From: Ryuthela nishihirai
Lineage: Eukaryota > Arthropoda > Arachnida > Araneae > Heptathelidae
DNA length: 64,000 bases
Assembly: GCA_038380435.1 (NCBI GenBank)
Contig: JAWZYU010000018.1
Span: 50,927,751 to 50,991,750 of the forward strand
Direction of reading: 5' to 3'
Shown here: piece by piece, positions 51,114-60,764 of the stretch
Layout: each line of letters starts with the position of its first letter
How positions within the stretch are numbered: the first letter of the stretch is position 1
The notes under the pieces: generated by a model
Seen by the model: the letters and a program-made list of their open reading frames with translations, nothing else
Databases searched by the model: none
What the model was told of the DNA's origin: nothing
Made by a program: the position numbers and the translations under genes

Positions 51114-51150
51114 ATGACGCTCATGCTAGTTGCTTTCGTCGTTGCTATAG
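51114..51150 (+). CDS. Putative first exon of a second secreted protein (partial)
   Basis: ATG followed by 11 codons and one base, encoding the hydrophobic start MTLMLVAFVVAI, then the donor G|GTAATA at 51151. Length, signal-peptide role and phase-1 donor match exon 1 of the gene at 961, and a TATA box sits at the same kind of distance. I read it as exon 1 of a tandem relative. No exon 2 with the expected cysteine pattern was recognised between 51151 and 64000. It may lie further on, since intron 1 of the first gene is 7.9 kb. Confidence 0.45.
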
Positions 51151-51395
51151 GTAATACTTGATATTCGTGTTCTACTTCGAATAATTCTAGGATTGCTTTA
51201 AATTAATTCCTTCAGATCTTCATCATTCAATCTTAATCATATTGTCATCATGCTTAGATAATTTTGCCCCCGAGTCAAATGTATTTTGCAGCCTATTAAT
51301 TAGTTTAAAAACAAAGGAATGAAAACTGATCATATAATAATTTGAAATTGAGCCCTGGGTTTAATTTACTCTTGAACATCATATCCTGCCTTGGA

Positions 51396-51784
51396 GGGGC
51401 GGATGTGGCTCAGTGGGTAGCGCCCAAGCGCTTAATCTGCAGTTCCCAGGTTCGAGTTCCATCTTGAAGCGTTGAGATTTATCTCCGAAAAACTTCCCGT
51501 CCTGGCCTCAGTCAGTAGGGGACACCGAGGACTTAGAAAGACCGTCGTCCGTCAGATGGGACATTAAGCCGTGGCTCCATGTACGGAGAGACTTCATTAT
51601 TCCTCATACCCTGTGCATGTTAAAGAACATTCTGAATGGCCTTGACGAGATGCTACTATATGTCTCCTAGCAGATGTCCAATGGGAACCCTCCCAAACCT
51701 TCTCTGAGCCCTCCGGAGTGACCTGATCAAAAAAGTGCAAAAAATGCAAAAAAGTGCCGCTCAGAGGTAAAACAACTCAACTCC
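51396..51784 (+). mobile_element. SINE-A copy 28, diverged, just after the 51114 exon
   Basis: The TSD CCTGCCTTGGA is at 51385-51395 and 51785-51795. Box A is altered (GGCTCAGTGGGTAG). It sits in intron 1 of the second gene. Confidence 0.88.
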
Positions 51785-51795
51785 CCTGCCTTGGA

Positions 51796-52740
51796 AAGTC
51801 CTGACTATAAATATGCATTAGTTTGTAAAATAAATTTAATCCTGATAGTCACCAAAGTGCTCTAAAAGATTCCATGTCAATTATACAAACATACACTTTG
51901 TATGATTGAAGGAAAAACTCCAAGGAAAAACTTTGTTGTGGGGGTGTGCTGTGGATATGCAAACATATGCATTTTAAGCTCACATCTGCCTACATTTTTG
52001 ATTACAACTGCAATGACTTGAAGATAAACATGCATCAGTTTTTTTTAACAAAGTTCAAAATATTTTTAAACCTGCACCTTGAATTATATACGCATAGCTG
52101 GCTCACTGTGGATATTCGGCAGCAATATTACGTATTATAATAGTACAAATGGAAATTCGAACTCTTAAAATGTTTAAAACATTCAATTTGCTTTCCTTAA
52201 TAAACTATGGATGCAAAACTGGTTAAGTGATATGTTATAATATTCGCTCTAAAATAGGTGGAAAGCAAGAGTTTAAATAATATTTAAGATAAGGAAAACA
52301 GAAAAATTTAACGTAAATAGCATTTAAACTGACATTTCATTTACTTAGTTTATTTGTTTCGTAAATGTTTTCCTTGTATTTATCTTTCTGTTTCACAATA
52401 AACGTTATTATTAATTTTCTAATAATTCTTCTTAAAACTGTAAGTGTTCATCTTATCCATAATTGGTCTCAGAGAACGTAACAATGTTTTAACACCTTTT
52501 ATTTCACTCACCCACCATTGGTGTTTCTCACTCAAAATCAGAGTAGCGCGTGACAGAATTTGGGAGTTCAGCAAGCTTTCAGGTCATATCATTTGAAAGC
52601 TCAAATTATTTCTTTCAAATATTTGTGTGGTGCTTTTTTTTTACGTCCTTCATGCCCGTGTTTCTCTTAAACACCTCTCGCGATATCTGATATTATTTGT
52701 TTAAAGTTCATAGTGATCCCACCCATGGGAACATGTAAAC
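51796..52740. other. A/T-rich intron or intergenic sequence
   Basis: No exon with the expected cysteine pattern and no TE ends were recognised. Confidence 0.45.
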
Positions 52741-53659
52741 ACTGAAATTCTGAAATTCAGTTGTCATCAGTTGGTACTGAAATCTGAAATTCAGTTGTCA
52801 TCAGTTGGTACTGAAATCTGAAATTCAGTTGTCATCGGCTGGTACTGAATTCCGAAATTCAGTTGTCATCGGTTGGTACTGAATTCTGAAATTCAGTTGT
52901 CATCAGTTGGTACTGAATTCTGAAATTCAGTTGTCATCGGTTGGTACTGAATTCTGAAATTCAGTTGTCATCAGTTGGTATTGAATTCTGAAATTCAGTT
53001 GCCATTAGTTGGTACTGTATTCTGAAATTCAGTTGCCATCAGCTGTTACTGAATTCTGAAATTCTGTTGTCATCAGTTGGTACTGAATTCTGAAATTCAG
53101 TTGTCATCAGTTGGTACTGAATTCAGTTCATCATTTGGTACTGAATTCTGAAATTCAGTTGCAATCAGCTGGTACTGAATTCTGAAATTCAGTTGTCATC
53201 AGTTGGTATTGAATTCCGAAATTCGGTTGTCATTAGTTGGTACTGAATTCTGAAATTCAGTTGTCATCAGTTGGTACTGAATTCCGAAATTCGGTTGTCA
53301 TTAGTTGGTACTGAATTCTGAAATTCAGTTGTCATCAGTTAGTACTTAATTCTGAAATTCAGTTGTCAATCAGTTGATATTGAATTCTGAAATTCAGTTG
53401 TCATCAGTTGGTGCTGAAATCTGAAATTCAGTTGTCATCATTTGCTATTGAATTCTTAAATTCTGTTGTCATCAGTTGGTACTGAATTCTGAAATTCAGT
53501 TGCCATCATTTGGTACTGAATTCTGAAATTCAGTTGTCATCAGTTGGTACTGAATTCTGAAATTCAGTTGTCATCAGTTGTTACTGAATTCTGAAATTCA
53601 GTTGTCATCAGTTGTTACTGAATTCTGAAATTCAGTTGTCATCAGTTGGTACTGAATCT
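52741..53659 (+). repeat. 34-bp minisatellite, about 27 units
   Basis: The unit is CTGAATTCTGAAATTCAG plus TTGTCATCAGTTGGTA. The first half is an imperfect palindrome, so each unit can form a small hairpin. Substitutions and short indels vary between units. The 5' end of the old RTE relic lies 25 bp after it. Confidence 0.93.
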
Positions 53660-54385
53660 GTTAAAGGAAAATCTACCGTTGTGTTTTTGTTTGCCTATGG
53701 GTTGCCAGGATGCACAGGATACCTGATATCAGCTGGTGGATAATCGTGATCATCAGAGCCCATCGCCGGTACCTGAACCCTCTTCTATGGGCATCGCTAA
53801 CCCAACCTGCAGAATGGGTCTCAGGCAGATCATTTTTTATTTTGATTCTAGTTCTTGAAAAGGTCCTCTAGTAAAGATGGTGTCTAAAGTTCCTATCAGC
53901 ATTGGTGACTTCAGCCTTTTGTGGTTGGGAAACGGGTCTTTGTCCCATGCCTGCGATTAGGGAGCTGTTTGATATTGTTGGCCCTACCTCTCTTAGCAGA
54001 ATTTTTTAAACAAGATTTATTATCATTTTATTTCTACAGTACATGGAATGTAAGGACGTTGCCTAGAGATTATTATCTTAACGTCCTCACACTGGAATTC
54101 TAGAGTTTAGAACCTGGATATTCTGGTTTTCCAAGAGACCAGATGGACACATAAGGTCAGATACTTAAAACAAATTTTAAATTCCTCTTTCCTGGGAAGG
54201 AGTAGGAAAACATCTCTAGGGAGTAGGTTTGCTTCTCAGCAGACACACCAGTGATGCTCTTCTGGTATATGACTGAATTAATGAAACATTTGTTACAACT
54301 AAATGGAAAACTGAGATTAAAGACTTGATTATTTTCTGTTTTTATACTCCCACAGAGGTCTCTAATGAGAATGAAAAAAGATAGG

Positions 54386-54430
<45 letters not shown>

Positions 54431-56003
54431 AGCAGCCATGGGCTACGGAGGTCCAACCAGACGTGCAATTTAGTTCAACAAGCAAGTCTCTCCTGAGCTA
54501 CATCTACTGCATCTAGCCACTGCACACCAATTCTAACAAGGTCCTGTTTGACATTGTCTGCCCACCGCATCCTAGGTCTCCACTTCTTTCTGAGGCCTTT
54601 AGGCACATTGTTCATAACCCTATTCGCCAATCTATAATTATTCATACGGGCAACATGGCCAAACCAACGGAGTCTCTCTCTGCACAATATGCTGCTTAAA
54701 GGAGGTTGCAAACTCCTTTGCCTAACCTCATCATTAGTTACAAAGTTGAACCACCTAATGCCCAAGATACTGCGTAAGCGTCTGGAATCAAAAGCATCTA
54801 GTTTCCTGTTATCTTGTTTACAAAGTGTCCAAATTTCACTACCATAACTAACCCTAGAAAGAACCAAATTATTATACAGTCTAATTTTAGTCTTTAGGTG
54901 TATACGCCTATTTCTCCACACTCTCCATAGATTCTTCAAAGTCCAGGCAGCAATCCCTATTTGTCTGTTAATCTCATTCCGCACATCACCATTATCTGTT
55001 ACACAGCTCCCAAGATAATTAAACTGTGACACCTGCTCAAGACTGCAACCATTCAGATTAACTGAATCACAGCCTGCCTGACCAATTTTCATCACTTTAG
55101 TTTTCTCTCTGTTTATAACCAAACCTACTCTACTACCAGTTTCATCAACAGCTCGAACGTAAGAGTTCATCTCATCAACATCATTTGCCAAAAGGGCTAA
55201 ATCATCAGCATAATCTAAATCAGAAATTTTCGTATCTCCAGCCCATTTAAGGCCAAAATCTTTCCCTTGAAGTGAGTTTCGCATAACATAATCAATAAAC
55301 AAGTTAAAGAGAAAAGGAGACAAAATGCATCCTTGTCAAACACCAGAGGTAATGCTAAACCAATTGCTACAAGCCTTACCAATTTTCACACATGACTCAG
55401 TGTTATTATAGAGAGCTTTCATTATGTTAACTAACTTGTCTGGTATACCATATGATCTCACAATCAACCACAAATTATGACGATCAACAGAGTCGAAAGC
55501 CTTTTTGAAATCAACAAAGCTAGCAACCAAAGGTTTCTGAAACTCTAAACATTTCTCAAGAATCTGCCTAAGGGAAAATATTTGATCCACACATCCCCTA
55601 CCACTTCTGAATATACATTGCTCATCACGCAATTGACTGTCAACCAGATTCTTAATTCTATTAAGTACAATCATGGAAAGAACTTTACCTGGAACAGAGA
55701 GTAGGCTGATACCCCTATAGTTATCACAAGAACTGCGATCACCTTTTTTGAAAATAGGGATAACAATAGCTCTGGTAAAATCCTTAGGAACCATGCCTTT
55801 ATCATAAAAGATATTCAGAATTTCAGTCATCCAACTTGTAACCGAAACATTTCCAGCTCTAAGCATTTCCGTAGTAATTTCATCTACCTCTGGGGATTTA
55901 TGTAGTTTAAGTTTAAAAAAAATCAAAATAACTTCAGATTGTGTTATAGGGCCAACATTAAAGCCACCAATGAATCTATCATCATTGCGAACAATGGGAA
56001 TAG
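54386..56003 (-). mobile_element. Young 5'-truncated RTE copy, nested
   Basis: Nearly identical to the full-length element from about residue 480 to the 3' end, closing in 15 CAT triplets (54386-54430). It sits inside an older RTE relic of opposite orientation, whose reading resumes at 56004. Confidence 0.88.
54475..55926 (-). pseudogene. RTE reverse transcriptase, one nonsense codon
   Basis: The RT domain and C-terminal tail are preserved (YADDLALLANDVDEM; RLRWFGHVARMNNYRLANR). The frame is broken once in the SGVRQGCILSP motif, where CGA has become TGA at about 55333-55335, a C-to-T change at a CpG. The endonuclease domain is missing because the copy is 5'-truncated, so it could not move on its own even without the stop. 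Confidence 0.85.
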
Positions 56004-56180
56004 AGGTTATATAGACAACTATATGATATTTTGAATTCTATCAAGAAAGAAGAAATATCTCTTGTGCTTAGTGCCTTCAGTGTTAAAGTTGGTACTGATT
56101 CTGAACTTTGTTGTGCAGGGGTGGTAGTTCTCTTTGGCAGGGGTGGTAGTTCTCTATATTGGCAGTTCCAATGGAGAAGT

Positions 56181-56550
56181 AGGGTTAGGTTATTTTACCC
56201 TCTGAGCAGCATTTTTTCGCACACCATGGGCTAAATGGCCAGGCCACAAGGACCCCGAAGGCTCAGAGAAGGTTGGGGGAGGGGACCCACTGGAACAGCT
56301 GTTGGGAAACAGATGGTAGCTTACCGTCAAGGCCATCCAGCGTGTTCTTTATCGTGCACAGGGTATGGTTCTCCCGCACACAGGGCCACGGTTTAACTTC
56401 CCATCCGACAGACGGTGGTCTTTCTAAGCCCATCGGTGTCCCCTACTGACCGCGGGCAGGGCGGGGAATTTTGCAGAGATAAATCTCAACGCTGACCCAG
56501 CTGGGACTCGAACCTGGGAACGAGCCTGGCGTGCTACCGACTGAGCCCCC
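56181..56550 (-). mobile_element. SINE-A copy 29, inside an old RTE relic
   Basis: The TSD CAATGG(A/G)GAAGT is at 56169-56180 and 56551-56562. LINE coding remains continue on both sides. Confidence 0.9.
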
Positions 56551-56814
56551 CAATGGGGAAGTCTCCTATAGGTAAGTAAACTTAACGGTTTGCGAATAAT
56601 TGACACGTACTACAACCACCGAGACATTTCTAAATTCACATGGGTTCAGGAACGGAGCGAATGACTATATGGGGAGGGAGGGAGACAACGATAATTTTCG
56701 AACTCAGAAGAAAAATTTTGCCTACTAAGAAAATAACACCTTTGAATAACTGATATCTCTATTTGGGACACACCAAGAATTACGCTCGGGGGGGGGGGGG
56801 GTGAAACAACTACT

Positions 56815-57720
56815 CAAACAACACAATTTCGCAATTTTCCCAAGTTGTCCGAATTATGTGAACTCCACAATTCGGCCAAGTTGTCTCGATTTTGCCAACT
56901 CTCCTAACTAATCGCAATTGTCACAACTCACCTGCATTTTGCCAAGTGGCATCAAATTTTGCCAACTGCCCTAGATTTGCCTACTTACCTAGATTTTGCC
57001 AACTCGCCATGATTTTACAGAAAAAAAATATAAATTTTTACATCTCAGAATTTGCCAAGTCAGTTCAAATTTTGCCACTATCCTTAATTGCACAAAAACA
57101 ATCCTAAATTTCACAACCAGCCTATATTTTACCAAGTAGCTTCGAATTTGGCCAACTCCCCTAGATTTTGCCAACTTGCAATAATTTTAGAGAAAATTTC
57201 AAAAATATTTCATCTCACCTCCATTCTGCCAAGTCACTTCGAATTTCGCCAACTCTTCTTAATTTCACAAAACCAATCACAATTTTCACAACTCGCCACT
57301 CGCCATAATTTAACAGAACATCAACAATTTACGCAATTTTAACCAACTCGCAATAATTTTACAGAAAAAAAAACCCAATTTTTACATCTCACCTGAATTT
57401 TCCCAAGTCACTTCGAATTTTGCCAACTTCCCATGATTATTCCAAGTTATTCCGATATTTCCAACTCCCCAAGGTTTTGCCTACTCTCTTTAATTTCACA
57501 AAATCAATCCCAATTTTCACAACTCGCATGTATTTTGCCAAGTGGAAAAGAAGTGGAAATGTTTAGAATTTTGCCAATTGCTCTAGATTTTGTCAAGTTT
57601 CCTCGATTTGGTAATACCCTAGATTTTGCTAACTCCTTAATTTTACAAAAAAATTCCTATTTTCAGAATTCACCTGGATTTTACAAAGTCACTTCGAATT
57701 TTGCCAACTCCGATTAACTC
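56815..57720 (+). repeat. Degenerate TTTTGCCAACTC-rich array
   Basis: Dozens of imperfect copies of ATTTTGCCAACTC / ATTTTGCCAAGT, with a looser higher-order period of about 170-175 bp marked by TTTTACAGAAAAAAA and TTTACATCTCACC blocks. No coding potential is evident. A 14-G run (56788-56801) precedes it. Confidence 0.85.
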
Positions 57721-57892
57721 TGGAGTGAGCATCGCCCATCCCCCCATAACTACTCCCCTCCCTGCATGAGTTTCACCTGAAGGATTGCATAGGAATATGA
57801 TAGATTACAATTAATTAACAGCAAATTGGTTAGTTGGGTTAGGAATTCCAGATCATATAGTGGAGACGAAATTGGATCTCCCCATTACCTGG

Positions 57893-58279
57893 GGGGCGGG
57901 GTGGCTCAGTCGGTAGCGCGCCAGGCTCGTAATCTGTAGTTCCCAGGTTCGAGTCCTAGCTGGGTCAGCGTTGAGATTTATCTCCGCAAAAATCTCCCCG
58001 CCCTGCCCACGGTCAGTAGGGGACACCGATGGGCTTGGAAAGGCCGCCGTCCGTCGGATGGGACGTTAAGCCGTGGCCCCGTGTACGGGAGAGCCATACC
58101 CTGTGCATGTTAAAGAACACGCTGGATGGCCTTGACGGGAGGCTACCATCTGTCTCCCAACAGCTGTTCCAGTGGATCCCTTCCCCCAACCTTCTCTGAC
58201 CCTTCAGGGTCCATGTGACCTGGTCATTTAAGCCCATGGTGTGCAAAAAAAGTGCTGCTCAGAGGTAAAACAACCCAAA
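57893..58279 (+). mobile_element. SINE-A copy 30, full length
   Basis: The TSD CCCATTACCTGG is at 57881-57892 and 58280-58291. Confidence 0.92.
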
Positions 58280-58345
58280 CCCATTACCTGGTGAAAATTA
58301 CCTTACAACTGAAGCTAAAGAAATGTTGGTTAAGAGAATTGAGAA

Positions 58346-58440
58346 ATCCAAATGTAGGGATTTGTGTGTAACGAACCCTAGAATAGGGTTCAAATCCAAA
58401 TGTAGGGAAATATCAGTGTAACGAACCCTAGAATAGCAAA
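58346..58440 (+). repeat. ~50-bp tandem duplication
   Basis: AAATCCAAATGTAGGGA and GTGTAACGAACCCTAGAATA occur twice in the same order. Confidence 0.8.
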
Positions 58441-59284
58441 ATGTTCAGTATAACAGTTTTTTTTTTCGACCCAGGCTTACTATGCATCTCTATCGCAAAA
58501 AGTTTTCATTTTAAAGAATACCGGTATAGCGAAAATATCAGTTTAACGAAATTAAATTTTATCCCGATGCAAAAAAATTAACAGTATAACGAAATTTTTA
58601 AAAATGAAAATTCTTAAACAATATGTGATGTTAAAAAGAAAATCCTTAAACTAAAATGTACATTTTAGCATCTGGCAACACTGGGAAATATCTAACAATT
58701 TACAGCGCTATGAATCGCTTTCTGTTGTATATGTGTCTCGCAAGCACTTTTGCAGATCTTCCTGCGTAGCCTAGCTGTTCTCTACACACTTGACGGCATA
58801 ATGCTTTAAAGTCGCGTTGCCACATTGATTCTAGCATAAAAAATAGATTTTCAAACTTGGAGTGAAAAGTTCTTTTAAATCAGTTCAAATCCGTACGTTT
58901 TATTTTATCATTCGTTAAATTCAAGTTGTTTTTGTTAATTATTATTATTGTTTTAAGTTCACTAGTTAGTTTAGTTTCGTTATTAGCAGGCAATATGGCG
59001 TGAAGTCTTCCCCGTTGTCAAATGACAGTAAACGATATTTTGAACAGTGTGTTGTGGAGTTGCGAAATCCTTTAAGAAGTCACAGAGAGATGCTTGTTGC
59101 AACAGACAATTAAAAAAATTACCGTCTTTTTAAGAAGTAAACTCCAATACAAGGGTAAATTTTTTTCAAAGCCATTATTTTGCATTATACAACTATCATA
59201 GTATGTTTTTCATTGCATTTCAGTATAGCGAACATATTTTGGTCACCCGTTCGATTTCTTTATACTGACATGCCACTATACAGC
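58441..59284. other. Possible decayed pogo-like element
   Basis: Words such as AGTATAACGAAATTT, CAGTTTAACGAAATTAA and CAGTATAGCGAACATATTTT recur in both halves and resemble pogo/Tigger termini. Boundaries and transposase were not found. Confidence 0.35.
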
Positions 59285-60150
59285 TACAGAATCCCATTAC
59301 AAGCTACTTAGTCATTATGGCAATTGTATTTTGCTTACTACTGAAGTTGAAAAGAATGGTATCCATTTAAATAGGCTTTTCTTGAAAGAAATTGTACTAC
59401 GCACGCTTATGGCTCGCAAGCACTTTTGCAGATCTTCCTGCGTAGCCTAGCTGTTCTCTACTGTTTTGGGAAAAAAAGGAGCAGTTCAGACAAAGCCATT
59501 TGAGTGATAAGGCTCTGGAGCTTATTTCTGAAAGAAGAAATTGCAGGAATAATCTGAATCGACACTCCACTTGTCCTAACAGACAGCATTGCAGAGTGCT
59601 TAATAAACGCATAAAGGATCAGCTACCAACTGATAAGAATCTTTGGCTTGATAGACTGGCTAACAAAACAGGAATCAGCTGAATAGCAGAGAGTTATTCC
59701 AGATAGTTAATCTTTTGTGTGGGAAGAAACAGGCTGACATAAAGGGATTGAGACATAAACATAGTAAGATGATAATTCTGTCAATGGCTAGGTGGGCTGA
59801 GCAATTCAGTGATGTTCTAAACAATGTGGTTAGTTCTACTCTAATTGTTTTTTATGAGGATAGATGCATTTCTGGCTTTAATGTTGGCACAATATTTGTC
59901 CATGTTGCTCGTATGGATAATTATAGATTAGCGAATAAGGTTATGAACAGGGTACCTAAAGGCCTCAGAAAGAGGGGGAGACCTAGGATGCGGTGAGCGG
60001 ACAATGTCAAACAGGTAGTTGTTAGATTGGTGTGCAGTAGTCGGATGCAGCAGATGTAGCAAGGGCAGATATGCTTGAAGAATTGAATTGCGCTGTCTGG
60101 TTGGACCTCCGTAGCCCATGGCTGCTTGAGGATGAAGATGATGAATATAT
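59285..60150 (+). pseudogene. RTE relic with internal deletion of the RT domain
   Basis: Shows residues ~322-505 of the family (SDKALELISERRNC, FQIVNLLCGKKQ, MARWAEQFSDVLNNVV), then jumps at about 59897 to the C-terminal VARMDNYRLANKVMNRVPKG and the GATGAAGATGATGAA tail. The RT core is deleted. A 49-bp foreign segment replaces coding sequence at 59413-59461. Confidence 0.85.
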
Positions 60151-60649
60151 TACGAGCCTAAATTTTCTTTATTGTTGAAATTAGAGTTCATTAACAAATC
60201 AGTGTTTGAATTGAAATGTATTTTGCGTGTTTACAGAGTTATTTGTTTTGGAATTATATCGTAGTTTATTTTATATCTCTGTTTGCTCCTACTACAAACG
60301 ATTATTTATACTGTATTTTTACGTTCAGTGCTACTGCTCTAATGCTTGTGAAACTAAAGTTTACTTGACGGTGGGTTGTTTCACCTCTGAGCAGCATTTT
60401 TGTGCACATAATGGGCTAAATGTCCAGGTCACAAGGACTCCGAGAAGGTTGGGGGAACGGAACCCACTGGATAGCTGTTAAGAGACAGATGGTAACCTCC
60501 CTTCAAGGCCTTTCAGTGTGTTCATTAACGTGCATGGGATAAGGCTATCTACTACACCAGAACACGGCGCCACGGCTTAACATCCAATCCGACGGACAAC
60601 AGCCTTTCCAAGCCCATCGTTGTCCTCTATTGACAGGGAGCAGGACATC

Positions 60650-60752
60650 GTAACGTAATAATGCGTGACAATCCCGGTGCACCGCAGTACAGAGACTGCA
60701 TATCACCATTAGGGAGTTGTCACTGAAATCACTATCGACTAGCCAGGATCCT
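60650..60752 (+). repeat. Left member of a ~100-bp direct repeat around the hAT
   Basis: TAACGTAATAATGCGTGAC to CGACTAGCCAGGA. The partner at 63164-63258 has the same order with about 10-15% differences. Confidence 0.85.
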
Positions 60753-60764
60753 GTTGGTCTAGAC

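Larger units (their letters stand above)
53684..56665 (+). pseudogene. Old RTE relic split by a younger RTE and a SINE
   Basis: Three + strand pieces follow the order of the full-length RTE: 53684-54385 (5' UTR to about residue 161, e.g. STWNVRTLPRDYYLNVLTLEF), 56004-56168 (residues 164-200, ILNSIKKEEISLVLSAFSVKV) and 56563-56665 (about residues 212-245, TYYNHRDISKFTWV). The first gap is the nested RTE and the second is SINE-A copy 29. It contains many frameshifts and stops and lacks the RT. Confidence 0.85.

Noticed and set aside
53684..56665. The inverted arrangement of RTE pieces as a twin-priming 5' inversion of one insertion.
   Set aside because: The + strand pieces on both sides continue each other almost codon to codon (about 161, then 164) and are much more diverged than the minus-strand piece, so a nested insertion explains it better.
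1175..58246. Many open frames of 60-130 codons sharing MGCFTSERHFFAHHGLNGQVT or MALPHTGPRLNVPSDGRRPF.
   Set aside because: They are translations of SINE-A copies read in different frames. The same stretches recur wherever the SINE occurs and break at its mutations. The SINE is Pol III-type and non-coding.
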